From assembly GCA_964482425.1 (NCBI GenBank), contig CAYZXN010000080.1, positions 1-32,143 of the forward strand: DNA of 32,143 nt, written 5' to 3'. Every line of letters starts with the position of its first letter. Positions within the stretch are counted from its first letter, which is position 1. Below the pieces are notes generated by a model. That model saw only the letters and a program-made list of their open reading frames with translations. It did no database searches and was not told the origin of the DNA. Positions 8,123 to 16,685 of the stretch are shown here, piece by piece. Position numbers and translations under genes: made by a program. The stretch is from WHTF01 sp964482425. GTDB lineage: Bacteria > Desulfobacterota > Binatia > UBA9968.

Positions 8123-8863
8123 GTGACTGTAAACGGATTAAGCTTTTCGGTGGGCTCGTATGCCGCATGGGCTCCTAGAGTTGAATCAAAGGAGGCCTGG
8201 CAGGCATGGGCGGAAGCAGATAAAGTTATCAGCGGCGGAATCGAGCCGCCGCTTAGACTTATGCCGCCACTGCTGCGGCGGCGCGCCGGCTTTCCTGGAA
8301 AGATGGCGCTTGAGGTCGCTTACCGATGTCTTGGCGTACGTGTCGATGTGCCAATTATCTTCAGCTCGCGGCATGGCGAGGCTTCGCGATCCGTGGATTT
8401 GCTGACGGAGGTAGCCAAGGACGCACCGCCTTCTCCTACATCATTCTGTTTATCGGTTCATAACGCAACCGGCGGCTTGTTTTCGATTGCGCGGGCCGAT
8501 CATGCCGCAAGCAGTGCTCTTGCCGCAGGGGAAACAAGCGTGGAACATGCGGCCATCGAAGCATGCGGTCTGCTGGCCGACGGAGAGCCGGCGGTGCTGC
8601 TGGTCGCTTATGACTGCCCGTTGCCTCCATTGTATTCAGCCTTCGAAGATTGCCGCGAACAGCCGTTTGCCTGGGCGTGGTTGATGCAAGCGCCCATGCA
8701 TGAGGTGATCTCGCTCACGTGGTCAGGCGTTTTGGAGGAAGATCCGCCAAGCGCCGCGCGCATGCCGCCCGGCCTTGAGATACTGCGTTTCTATCTGCGC
8801 CAAGATCCGGCCCTGGAGAGGGTATCCGGCAGGCGGCGGTGGACTTGGTCCCGACATGCTTAG
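8123..8863 (+). CDS. beta-ketoacyl synthase-like chain-length factor (ApeC-like)
   Basis: This 246-residue protein belongs to the short ketosynthase-like family found in aryl polyene clusters. Known ApeC forms a heterocomplex with the ketosynthase ApeO and acts as chain-length factor. The active-site region reads SVHNATGGLFSIA: the catalytic Cys and the HGTGT histidine of true ketosynthases are missing, as expected for a non-catalytic partner. The start is GTG 8123 with no strong Shine-Dalgarno sequence. It is the first gene of the operon and overlaps the next by 8 bases. The partner ketosynthase is at 20858-22048. Confidence 0.88.
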   Translation: MTVNGLSFSVGSYAAWAPRVESKEAWQAWAEADKVISGGIEPPLRLMPPLLRRRAGFPGKMALEVAYRCLGVRVDVPIIFSSRHGEASRSVDLLTEVAKDAPPSPTSFCLSVHNATGGLFSIARADHAASSALAAGETSVEHAAIEACGLLADGEPAVLLVAYDCPLPPLYSAFEDCREQPFAWAWLMQAPMHEVISLTWSGVLEEDPPSAARMPPGLEILRFYLRQDPALERVSGRRRWTWSRHA

Positions 8864-9623
8864 CCGGATCGGTCGTTACTGGCGCGTATTCGGCACCGGC
8901 TTGAGTTTTGTCGCAGTCGGCGCCGGCGGAGTTTTGATTTTTCCTGTTGTCAATATCTTCGTTCGCAGTCGTGAGCGGCGTTGGGAAATCTCGCGGCGGA
9001 TGATCAAAGTGAGTTTTCAATGCATCGTCGGTGTCATGAGCTGGATGGGCGTGTTTCGGTACGAAATCAGCGGACTGCAACGACTGGAACGTAAGGGACT
9101 GTTGATTTTGGCCAATCATCCGACGCTCATTGATATCGTGTTTCTTATGGCCTTTGTCGAACACGCAGACTGCATCGTAAAGGGAGCTCTATCGCGCAAT
9201 CCCTTTACGCATGCCACGATTCGGGCGGCGGCATATATTCGCAACGATGATTACGGCGCTCAGCTCATCGAAGACTGTGTCGGGGCGCTTCGCCGCGGCA
9301 GCAATCTGATCGTTTTTCCAGAGGGCACGCGAACGCCTGCGGATGGTTCGATCATTCTCAAACGGGGCGCCGCCAACATCGCTGTCCGAGGATTGTGTAA
9401 CATTACGCCAGTGGTGATACGATGCGCGCCGCCGATGTTGGCCAAGGGAGAAAAATGGTGGAGACTACCGTTCCGTCCATCACAGTTTAATATTGAGGTT
9501 AAACAGGACCTCGATACTCGGGCTTTCATAGCCGCTGCCGGTAGCGAAGTTTTGGCCGTCCGCCGTTTGACCGATTATCTACAAAAATACTTCACCAGGG
9601 AACAGCACCATGCCGAACGATAA
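8856..9623 (+). CDS. lysophospholipid acyltransferase (PlsC-like, ApeD-like)
   Basis: This 255-residue inner-membrane acyltransferase has a hydrophobic N-terminus (about 13-35). It carries the PlsC/LPLAT motifs NHPTLID with His88 and Asp93 (HX4D catalytic pair) and FPEGTR with EGTR at 156-159. In aryl polyene clusters such enzymes are thought to attach acyl groups while the lipid-anchored pigment is built. I chose ATG 8856, which overlaps the previous stop; a longer frame upstream lies inside the previous gene. It overlaps the next ACP gene by 14 bases. Confidence 0.9.
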   Translation: MLSRIGRYWRVFGTGLSFVAVGAGGVLIFPVVNIFVRSRERRWEISRRMIKVSFQCIVGVMSWMGVFRYEISGLQRLERKGLLILANHPTLIDIVFLMAFVEHADCIVKGALSRNPFTHATIRAAAYIRNDDYGAQLIEDCVGALRRGSNLIVFPEGTRTPADGSIILKRGAANIAVRGLCNITPVVIRCAPPMLAKGEKWWRLPFRPSQFNIEVKQDLDTRAFIAAAGSEVLAVRRLTDYLQKYFTREQHHAER

Positions 9624-9870
9624 CGACGAAATCAAGCAATTGATCATTGACGTTCTTCAGCTCGAAGACATCGCGCTGAACGACATCGACAGCGATGCGC
9701 CGCTGTTTGTCGACGGGCTTGGCCTGGACTCCATCGACGCTCTCGAACTCGGCGTGGCCATTCAGAAACGTTACGGTATTACGCTGCCGGCCGATTCGGA
9801 AGATACCCGCCGCCACTTTGCATCCGTGCGCGCGCTCGGTCTCATGATCGATCATTACCGCAAGAAATGA
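9610..9870 (+). CDS. acyl carrier protein 1 (ApeE-like)
   Basis: An 86-residue, acidic acyl carrier protein with the phosphopantetheine attachment motif GLDSIDALEL; Ser41 is the modified residue. It carries the growing aryl polyene chain between the type II synthase enzymes in the cytoplasm. The first of two tandem ACP genes, it is separated from the second by 10 bases. Aryl polyene clusters normally have two such ACPs. No phosphopantetheinyl transferase gene is in the window, so the activating enzyme must be encoded elsewhere. Confidence 0.93.
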   Translation: MPNDNDEIKQLIIDVLQLEDIALNDIDSDAPLFVDGLGLDSIDALELGVAIQKRYGITLPADSEDTRRHFASVRALGLMIDHYRKK

Positions 9871-9880
9871 GGGTACCGAT

Positions 9881-10144
9881 ATGTCTCTGGCAAGCGCGAC
9901 CACCAAGGAAGAAATTTATTATCAAGTTACCAGTATTCTACACGAAATGTTTGAACTCGATAGAGAGAAGATCACGCCTGAAGCGAACTTGTACATGGAT
10001 CTCGATATCGACAGCATCGATGCGGTTGATTTGGCGGTAAAGCTGAAGGAGCTGACCGGCAAGAGACTGCAACCGGAAGTTTTTAAAAGCGTGCGCACTG
10101 TTCAGGACGTCGTCGACGCCTTGGCGGGGCTGCTCGCAAAGTAG
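9881..10144 (+). CDS. acyl carrier protein 2 (ApeF-like)
   Basis: An 87-residue acyl carrier protein with LDIDSIDAVDLAVKL and Ser45 as the likely phosphopantetheine site. It differs clearly from the adjacent ACP, so the pair is not a recent duplication. In the characterised aryl polyene system the two ACPs share the work of starter loading and elongation; which does which here cannot be read from the sequence. GAGGG before the ATG at 9881 is a reasonable ribosome binding site. Confidence 0.93.
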   Translation: MSLASATTKEEIYYQVTSILHEMFELDREKITPEANLYMDLDIDSIDAVDLAVKLKELTGKRLQPEVFKSVRTVQDVVDALAGLLAK

Positions 10145-10155
10145 GAAGCCGTTCG

Positions 10156-10698
10156 GTGTCAGCTCTTTTGGCGGTTTTCATAACGGTTCTTTACCCGTTG
10201 GCGATCTGGCTCGGCCATGACCAAGTGGAGCCGCGTTTGCTGGCGGGGTTGGTGTTGCTCGCCGGATTGACGCGCCTCACGTTATGTAAAATCAAGCCTG
10301 CGGCGCGCTGGTATGTCGTAGGCACACTGTTGCTGGTGGCGGCGGCTGTTATTGGTAATGCGTTGCTGCCATTGAAGCTCTACCCGGTGTTGGTGAGCGC
10401 GACCATGTTAGGAGCATTCGCTTACAGCCTTATGTTTCCCCCCTCAATGGTCGAACGTATCGCCCGTTTGCGCGAGCCGGACCTGCCGGCTGAAGCAGTT
10501 GGTTATACGCGATGCGTGACTCAGGTTTGGTGTATTTTTTTCGTGGTCAACGGCTTCCTTGCGCTGGTAACCGCGTTGTGGGCATCCCCGTCAATATGGG
10601 CGCTTTACAATGGCTTGATAGCTTACCTGCTGATGGGACTTCTCCTTGCCGGTGAATATGTTGTCCGCTGCCAATTCAAACAGAGACTCTGTGGTTGA
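10156..10698 (+). CDS. COG4648-type inner-membrane protein (ApeG-like)
   Basis: This 180-residue protein is almost entirely hydrophobic, with about five or six membrane segments. It includes a central YSLMFPPSMVERIARLREPDLP loop region (exact span about residues 91-115) and a C-terminal YTRCVTQVWCIFF... pair. The family is a constant member of aryl polyene clusters, always next to the ACP genes, but its role is unproven; export or flipping of the lipid-linked pigment has been suggested. The start is GTG 10156, 11 bases after the ACP gene. Confidence 0.82.
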   Translation: MSALLAVFITVLYPLAIWLGHDQVEPRLLAGLVLLAGLTRLTLCKIKPAARWYVVGTLLLVAAAVIGNALLPLKLYPVLVSATMLGAFAYSLMFPPSMVERIARLREPDLPAEAVGYTRCVTQVWCIFFVVNGFLALVTALWASPSIWALYNGLIAYLLMGLLLAGEYVVRCQFKQRLCG

Positions 10699-12418
10699 CC
10701 CGCTTGACAGCCTAAGTGTTCTCGCCACCGGGCGCTTGGCTCAACGGACTGTGGGATGGCGTCGCGGACAAGCGGTCGCTGACGCGGAGTTCGCCGCTCG
10801 TGTGCGAGCTTGGCGAGCACTCCTCAGGCGCACTCCGGGCCAATCCTACGCTCTTCATCTCCGTGATAGCATCGAGTTTGGCGCGGCGCTTTTGGGCGCT
10901 TGGCAGGCACAAAAAACAATTTTCGTGCCGGGCGACTGCCTGCCGGGCACTTGCGCCGCTATAAGCAAGGATATCGATGGTTATCTCGGCGACTTTGTCG
11001 CCGGATGGCAACCCAAAACGCCCGGCTCGGAGGAGGACGGCGCAGCGTATGCCAATGACTTAACCCGATTCGATCCGAACTTTACCGGTCTGGTGCTGTA
11101 CACTTCCGGCACTACCGGCGCTGCACAAGCGATCGCCAAAAAGCTAACCCAAATTTCGGCCGAGCTGGCGACGCTTGAAGCGCACTTTGGCGAAACCATT
11201 GGCGCCGCCGACATTGTCGCTACGGTATCGCCTCAGCATATTTATGGGTTGCTTTTTAGTGTTTTGTGGCCGCTTAGCGCCGGGCGTGCATTTCATAGCC
11301 AAAGTTTCTCGTTTTTCGAAGAGCTAGCGCCGGTGCTGTCAGAGCGCGCTTGTATTCTGGTCTCAAGCCCGGCTCATTTGAAGCGTTTAGCAGACGGTCC
11401 AGCTTGGACGGTGGCTTCCCAGAGGCTACGGGCAGTGTTTTCCTCCGGAGGTCCGTTGCCGATCGATGTTGTCCGAGAGACAAACCGTTTGCTCCATCAG
11501 GTGCCGATAGAGATCTACGGCAGCTCTGAAACGGGTGGCATTGCTTGGCGACGGCGGCATACGGCATCTCAAGAAAAATGGATGCCTTTGACCGGGGTCC
11601 AGTGGCGTATCGATGAGGAGGAAGGCGTGCTCGAGGTTCGCTCGCCGCATTTGCCGGATGAAGATTGGTTTCGCACCGCCGACCGAGCCATTGCCACGGA
11701 TGACTGCTTCCTACTCAACGGGCGGGTCGATCGGATTGCAAAAATCGAAGGAAAGCGCATATCGCTATGCCTCATTGAGTCTCATCTTTGCGCGTCCGCG
11801 CTGGTGCAAGATGCCAGAGCACTGGTGATCGAAGGTCGACGCCAACGAATTGCCGTCATCGTTGTGCTGTCGTCGTCTGGCAGGGGAATGCTCGACAAGG
11901 GCGGCAAGCCTCTTTTCAATGGGATGATGCGTGATCTTCTAAGGCCATTCATTGAAGTGGTCGGTATACCTCGAGTTTGGCGCTACGTTGATGCCTTGCC
12001 GATCAACGCGCAGGGGAAGACTACTCAATCCGCATTGGTGGCATTGCTTGAGGGCGAGCATTACCGGCCAACACGACCACGCGATCATCTCGTCGAATGC
12101 GACGGCCCACGTGCAGTGTTCGAGTTGATCGCACCGCGCGATTTGGTTTACTTCGACGGCCACTTTCGCAACCAGCCAATCCTCGCCGGGGTGGTTCAGG
12201 TCGATTGGGTGATTGCACTCGGTCGACAATGCTTCAATCTGCCGCCTCTGTTCCGCGGACTCGAAGCGCTCAAATTTCACCGGGTCATCTCGCCGGAGCT
12301 TTCGGTTGTTCTGGAGATGGTTTACGAGGCGGACAAGTCGCGCTTGGCTTTTAAGCTCCACTCGCGGCTCGGATCACATGCCAGCGGTCGGATCCTGTTC
12401 GGAGCCACGGATGTTTAA
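10658..12418 (+). CDS. fusion: aryl acid adenylating enzyme (ApeH-like) and hotdog dehydratase (ApeI-like)
   Basis: The 586-residue protein has two parts. Residues about 15-460 form an ANL-family AMP-ligase with the nucleotide-binding motif YTSGTTGAAQ (148-157) and YGSSETGG; in characterised clusters this enzyme activates 4-hydroxybenzoate-type starters onto an ACP. Residues about 468-586 form a FabA/FabZ-like hotdog dehydratase with FDGHFRNQPILAGVVQ and catalytic-type His502. It would act with the separate dehydratase at 22050-22505. The start could also be TTG 10646 or GTG 10691; ATG 10658 overlaps the previous gene by 41 bases and GTG 10691 by 8, so the start is uncertain by a few residues. 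Confidence 0.9.
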   Translation: MLSAANSNRDSVVDPLDSLSVLATGRLAQRTVGWRRGQAVADAEFAARVRAWRALLRRTPGQSYALHLRDSIEFGAALLGAWQAQKTIFVPGDCLPGTCAAISKDIDGYLGDFVAGWQPKTPGSEEDGAAYANDLTRFDPNFTGLVLYTSGTTGAAQAIAKKLTQISAELATLEAHFGETIGAADIVATVSPQHIYGLLFSVLWPLSAGRAFHSQSFSFFEELAPVLSERACILVSSPAHLKRLADGPAWTVASQRLRAVFSSGGPLPIDVVRETNRLLHQVPIEIYGSSETGGIAWRRRHTASQEKWMPLTGVQWRIDEEEGVLEVRSPHLPDEDWFRTADRAIATDDCFLLNGRVDRIAKIEGKRISLCLIESHLCASALVQDARALVIEGRRQRIAVIVVLSSSGRGMLDKGGKPLFNGMMRDLLRPFIEVVGIPRVWRYVDALPINAQGKTTQSALVALLEGEHYRPTRPRDHLVECDGPRAVFELIAPRDLVYFDGHFRNQPILAGVVQVDWVIALGRQCFNLPPLFRGLEALKFHRVISPELSVVLEMVYEADKSRLAFKLHSRLGSHASGRILFGATDV

Positions 12419-13154
12419 GCCGTGCGTGGTAATCCCGGTCTACAATCATGCCCAACCCGTCCGATCGGTGGTGCATGGTATTATCGCTCAGAGCTTGTCG
12501 TGTGTAATCGTGGATGACGGTAGCTCGCGGGAATGCGCCGGAGTACTCGACGGGTTAGCGGCGGTTTCGCCGGGACAAATTACGTTGCTACGGCACGATG
12601 TCAACCGCGGCAAGGGGTCTGCCGTACTCACCGGACTCCGGTACGCAGCGCAGCAGGGTTATAGTCACGCTGTTCAAATCGATGCGGACGGCCAGCACCG
12701 TGTCACCGAAATACCCCGCTTTCTGGAGCAGGCAGTGGTCCATCCTCAAGCGCTGATCGTTGGCTGCCCCAGGTACGATGATACCGTGCCGCTGCTGCGT
12801 CTTTACGCCCGTTATCTGACGCATCTTTGGGTTTCGATCAACACGTTGTCCTGGCAGATAAAAGACTCCATGTGCGGCTTCCGAGTCTACCCATTGGATG
12901 CGGTCATGGCTCTCGACGGCAAGGTAAAACTTGGCGCCCGGATGAGCTTCGATACCGAGATTCTGGTCCGTTTGTGTTGGGATGGACTGCACATCGTCAA
13001 TTTACCGACTCCGGTGATCTACCCTGCCGGTGGGATCTCGCATTTTCGCGGCTGGCTCGATAACGCGTTGCTTTCGCACATGCATGCTACTCTCTTCTTC
13101 GGCATGTTGCTGCGGCTGCCCGTATTGATGGCGCGCAAATGGAGTGCTCAATGA
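12411..13154 (+). CDS. family 2 glycosyltransferase
   Basis: A 247-residue GT-A-fold enzyme. VVIPVYNHAQPV (6-17) starts the nucleotide-sugar domain. DDGSS (35-39) and DADGQH (91-96, the DXD metal site) are intact. It resembles the dolichol-phosphate-mannose-synthase-like subgroup and ends in a hydrophobic C-terminal segment that may bind the membrane. In E. coli-type aryl polyene clusters this domain is, as I recall, fused to the acyltransferase encoded next; here they are separate, with an ATGA overlap. Its likely job is adding a sugar to the pigment anchor. ATG 12411 overlaps the previous stop by 8 bases. Confidence 0.88.
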   Translation: MFKPCVVIPVYNHAQPVRSVVHGIIAQSLSCVIVDDGSSRECAGVLDGLAAVSPGQITLLRHDVNRGKGSAVLTGLRYAAQQGYSHAVQIDADGQHRVTEIPRFLEQAVVHPQALIVGCPRYDDTVPLLRLYARYLTHLWVSINTLSWQIKDSMCGFRVYPLDAVMALDGKVKLGARMSFDTEILVRLCWDGLHIVNLPTPVIYPAGGISHFRGWLDNALLSHMHATLFFGMLLRLPVLMARKWSAQ

Positions 13155-14122
13155 GCCAAAGCATGGCCGTCCGCGGGCGGCATTGGGCGCAGATCAACGA
13201 GTTCAGCTTCGTTGTGGGGATGCGGCTGCTGCTCTGGATATTTCGCTTTTTCGGGCGTTGGCCATTCCGGTTGACGCTCTACCCGGTGGTGTTGTGGTAC
13301 ATGATCACCAAGCCTGCGGCGCGCGCCGCCTCGACGGATTACCTCCTAAGAATAAGTCAGCTCGGCAGTGTGCCGGTCGCAAAACCGGCTACGATCGACG
13401 TGTTACGCCATTTTGCCTCGTTTGCCGAGAGTATTCTCGACAAGATGCTGTTATGGAGCGACCTTTTCAATACCGATGAAGTTCGCTTCGTGGGCCAAGA
13501 ATTAATTGTGGCACAAATCGCCGCGAGGCGCGGCGGACTGCTGATTTGCTGCCACTTGGGCAACTTGGATCTGTGTCGTCTACTGGCGCGGCGATTGGCA
13601 GGCCTCAAATTGACGGTGCTGATCCATACCAAGCATTCGCAAGTATTCAACCGGCTCCTGGCCCAACTCGATCCTCAAAGCCAGCTTCATCTCATGCAGG
13701 TCACCGAACTGTCACCTGCCACAGCCATGCTGCTGGCGCAGAAGATTGATCGCGGGGAATTCGTGGCCATTGCCGGGGATCGCATCCCCGTATCGGCGTC
13801 TCCTCGCGTAGCTCCGGCAAAGTTTTTGGGCGAGACGGCACCTTTCCCGGTCGGACCTTATGTTCTCGGCAGTATCTTTCGCTGCCCCACTTATCTGATG
13901 TTCTCCATGCGCGTGCGGCGCACATCGGAAATCCACTTCGAGCTCTTTCGCGAATCGATTCGTTTGCCGCGCAGCAGGCGTGACGAGACTCTCGCGCAAC
14001 TGGCGGCGGAATATGCCGGCCGTCTCGAACACTTCTGCCGGCGCGCGCCACTCCAGTGGTTTAATTTTTATGATTTTTGGCGGCTCTCCGCCGTGGATGC
14101 CTCCAGCGATGTATCACGCTGA
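13151..14122 (+). CDS. LpxL/HtrB-type acyltransferase
   Basis: This 323-residue membrane enzyme is of the Kdo-lipid A lauroyltransferase (LpxL/HtrB) fold. A hydrophobic anchor lies at about 20-52, and the HX4D motif CHLGNLD has His135 and Asp140. In this context it probably acylates the glycosylated pigment rather than lipid A; that is inference from the cluster. ATG 13151 gives an ATGA overlap with the glycosyltransferase stop and has GGAG 6 bases upstream. ATG 13139 in the same frame is less well placed. Confidence 0.86.
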   Translation: MSQSMAVRGRHWAQINEFSFVVGMRLLLWIFRFFGRWPFRLTLYPVVLWYMITKPAARAASTDYLLRISQLGSVPVAKPATIDVLRHFASFAESILDKMLLWSDLFNTDEVRFVGQELIVAQIAARRGGLLICCHLGNLDLCRLLARRLAGLKLTVLIHTKHSQVFNRLLAQLDPQSQLHLMQVTELSPATAMLLAQKIDRGEFVAIAGDRIPVSASPRVAPAKFLGETAPFPVGPYVLGSIFRCPTYLMFSMRVRRTSEIHFELFRESIRLPRSRRDETLAQLAAEYAGRLEHFCRRAPLQWFNFYDFWRLSAVDASSDVSR

Positions 14123-15665
14123 CTTGAAAACCGCACCGCGCACGATCCGCTTTGATACGAGCCTGGCGAAGATCGAAGATATCGTCGACATTGCCGAGGG
14201 AACAGCTTGCGCGCTCTTATCGGATGATCCCGAGTTCCGTTCCTTTATTAAACAGGGCGCTGACTTCGTCGACCGGCTCGTGCGCCAGGAAGGTGCCATC
14301 TACGGGGTCACCACCGGTTACGGCGATTCGTGCACGGTAACGGTCGAGCCTGACCTGGTTGCCGAGTTGCCGCGCCATCTTTACACCTATCACGGTTGCG
14401 GCTTGGGCGAGTATTTCACCTCGATGCAGACGCGCGCCATCATGGCGACGCGTCTTACCTCCTTGTGCAAGGGATTCTCCGGCGTCAGCGTCGAATTGTT
14501 GGAACAAATATCGCGTTTGCTGCACCATAATTTGCTGCCGAGAATTCCCTGCGAAGGATCGGTCGGCGCCAGCGGCGATCTCACGCCGCTCTCTTACCTG
14601 GCCGCGGTATTGTGCGGCGATGGCGAAGTCTGGCGTGCCGGCGCAGCCGTGCCGGCGGCACCAGCGCTCGCCCTCGCCGGCATTACGCCGCTGCGCCTGC
14701 GACCCAAAGAAGCGCTCGCGATTATGAACGGCACAGCGGTGATGACGGCATTGGCGTGTCTGGCCTACTCGCGTTCGGAATATCTGAGCCGGCTGGTCAC
14801 GCGAATTACCGCGATGGTTTCGTTTGCTTTGGACGGTAACGCTTATCATTTTGATGAAACCTTGTTCTCGGTGAAACCGCATCCCGGGCAGCAGCGCGTG
14901 GCTTCCTGGCTGCGCCAGGATCTGTTATGCGACCAGGCGCCTCTTACCGGCAAGCGGCTGCAGGATCGCTATTCCGTTCGGTGCGCGCCGCATGTCATCG
15001 GTGTTCTAGCCGATGCCTTGCCGTGGTTGCGCCAGTCCATTGAAAACGAGCTCAACAGTGCCAATGACAATCCGATCATCGACGCGGCGGGCCAGCGCGT
15101 TCTTTATGGCGGGCACTTCTATGGCGGCCACATCGCCTTTGCCATGGATAGCATGAAGAACGCCGTCGCCAATTTGGCTGATCTGCTCGATCGGCAGATG
15201 GCGCTGATGGTGGACAGCCGCTACAGCAACGGCCTTCCGGCCAACCTATCCGGCAGCGCGGGCCCGCGAGCCGCAATCAATCACGGCCTCAAGGCATTGC
15301 AGATCGGCGCTTCTGCCTGGACCGCCGAAGCGCTCAAGCTGACTATGCCGGCTTCGGTATTTTCGCGTTCCACTGAATGCCATAACCAGGACAAGGTGAG
15401 CATGGGCACGATTGCGGCGCGTGATTGTCTGCGTGTGTTGGAATTGACCGAGCAAGTTGCCGCGGCGTCGCTGATTACCGTACGACAGGGAGTGTGGTTG
15501 CGCCGCAGGCTAAATCCTTCGTTGATTTTACGATCGTCACTGAAGCGCATGCTGGACGAACTGGCTGCCGAAATTGCGTTTATTGAGGAAGATCGCCGGC
15601 TGGAGCCCGATTTGCGTTTGCTGCTGGAACGCATCCGCGGCCGCAACTGGAAGCTCTATGAATAA
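14109..15665 (+). CDS. aromatic amino acid ammonia-lyase (HAL/TAL/PAL family)
   Basis: Lyases of this family remove ammonia from His, Tyr or Phe using the MIO cofactor formed from Ala-Ser-Gly, here A154-S155-G156 in GSVGASGDLTPLSY. The catalytic-type Tyr65 is in GAIYGVTTGYG. The 518 residues match the family. The two substrate-selectivity positions (His-Leu in Rhodobacter TAL, Ser-His in histidase) read Tyr94-His95 here, so substrate cannot be assigned by that rule. Context suggests a cinnamate or coumarate-type product feeding the adenylating enzyme. Longer upstream starts lie inside the previous gene; ATG 14109 overlaps it by 14 bases. Confidence 0.9.
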   Translation: MYHADLKTAPRTIRFDTSLAKIEDIVDIAEGTACALLSDDPEFRSFIKQGADFVDRLVRQEGAIYGVTTGYGDSCTVTVEPDLVAELPRHLYTYHGCGLGEYFTSMQTRAIMATRLTSLCKGFSGVSVELLEQISRLLHHNLLPRIPCEGSVGASGDLTPLSYLAAVLCGDGEVWRAGAAVPAAPALALAGITPLRLRPKEALAIMNGTAVMTALACLAYSRSEYLSRLVTRITAMVSFALDGNAYHFDETLFSVKPHPGQQRVASWLRQDLLCDQAPLTGKRLQDRYSVRCAPHVIGVLADALPWLRQSIENELNSANDNPIIDAAGQRVLYGGHFYGGHIAFAMDSMKNAVANLADLLDRQMALMVDSRYSNGLPANLSGSAGPRAAINHGLKALQIGASAWTAEALKLTMPASVFSRSTECHNQDKVSMGTIAARDCLRVLELTEQVAAASLITVRQGVWLRRRLNPSLILRSSLKRMLDELAAEIAFIEEDRRLEPDLRLLLERIRGRNWKLYE

Positions 15666-16083
15666 GGCGCCGGGCCTCTGGTATGCCGAGACCGAGATGC
15701 AAGTTCAGTTCTTCGATCTCGATCCTATGGAGATTGTCTGGCATGGACGCTACGTGAAATATCTGGAAATCGCGCGTGGCGTTTTGCTCGATAGCATCCA
15801 TTACAACTATGCCCAGATGAAGGCGTCGGGCTATGTATGGCCGGTAGTCGATTTGCGGCTGCGTTACATCGCTCCAGCGACGTTCAGCCAGCGGCTCAAG
15901 CTGCGAGCGGAGATCGTCGAGTGGGAAAGTCGTTTGAAAATCGAGTATCTCATTACCGATGCCGCCAGTGGACGCCGCATCACCCGTGCCAGTACCACTC
16001 AAGTCGCCGTTGAAATCGCCACTCGTGAGATGTGCTTTGTGTCGCCGCGGGTCCTATTGGAAAAACTCGGGGTTGCGCCTTGA
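15658..16083 (+). CDS. 4-hydroxybenzoyl-CoA thioesterase-like hotdog enzyme (ApeK-like)
   Basis: A 141-residue hotdog-fold thioesterase of the 4HBT family, with FFDLDPMEIVWHGRYVKYLE near the N-terminus. Asp22 corresponds to the catalytic Asp of the 4HBT motif (D-x-D-P-x-x-I-V). In aryl polyene clusters it releases or edits ACP-bound intermediates. ATG 15658 overlaps the lyase stop by 8 bases; the upstream extension of the frame lies inside the lyase gene. Confidence 0.88.
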   Translation: MNKAPGLWYAETEMQVQFFDLDPMEIVWHGRYVKYLEIARGVLLDSIHYNYAQMKASGYVWPVVDLRLRYIAPATFSQRLKLRAEIVEWESRLKIEYLITDAASGRRITRASTTQVAVEIATREMCFVSPRVLLEKLGVAP

Positions 16084-16685
16084 TGAGACGCCGGCTGCGT
16101 GCTTGCTGCTTTGCCTTGATCGTGTCGCCCTTATTGGGCGCTGCGCCGGTCGGACAAATTCAAGCCATCCTAGTCAGGCCCAAAGTTCTGTGCGGTAGTT
16201 TCGACCAGAGCAAGCGACTCGCCGGTTTGAAAAAGCCGGTAAGTTCGTCCGGCCGCTTCTGTGTGGTTGCCGACAAAGGAGTGTTGTGGCGCAGCTTGCG
16301 ACCGTTTCCAAGTACGTTGAGATTAACTCGCGATGAAGTCGTCCAGATGCACGGCGATAGGGTGGCGCTGCGCATCGACGCCAGACGAGAGCCGGCGGTT
16401 GGAATGGTCAATAGCGTGTTGTTTGCCTTGCTCGCGGGCGATCTGGACCAGCTCGAGAAATTCTTCCACATCCAAGGTTCGATCCAAGACGGCGTCTGGA
16501 GTGTAAAGCTCGAGGCACGCGATCCGGTGCTGGCCAAGAGCATCCGTAGTATCTCTTTGGAGGGCGGCGCGCATGTCAAAAGGATCGCCGTCGAGGAAGC
16601 CGGCGGCGATCGTACCAACATTGTGTTTTCCGCCATTGAGACCGGCGACCGCGCGATGAGTGACGATGAGGCGGCGCTCTTTTGA
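16083..16685 (+). CDS. LolA-like periplasmic lipoprotein carrier (ApeL-like)
   Basis: A 200-residue exported protein. The basic N-terminus MRRRLRACCFALIVSPLLGA is a signal sequence. The mature part resembles the outer-membrane lipoprotein carrier family (half-barrel that shields lipid chains), with the opening SGRFCVVADKGVLWRSLRPFPS typical of these cluster-encoded versions. It probably carries the pigment lipid or an associated lipoprotein across the periplasm to the outer membrane. The ATG shares one base with the previous stop codon. Confidence 0.82.
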   Translation: MRRRLRACCFALIVSPLLGAAPVGQIQAILVRPKVLCGSFDQSKRLAGLKKPVSSSGRFCVVADKGVLWRSLRPFPSTLRLTRDEVVQMHGDRVALRIDARREPAVGMVNSVLFALLAGDLDQLEKFFHIQGSIQDGVWSVKLEARDPVLAKSIRSISLEGGAHVKRIAVEEAGGDRTNIVFSAIETGDRAMSDDEAALF

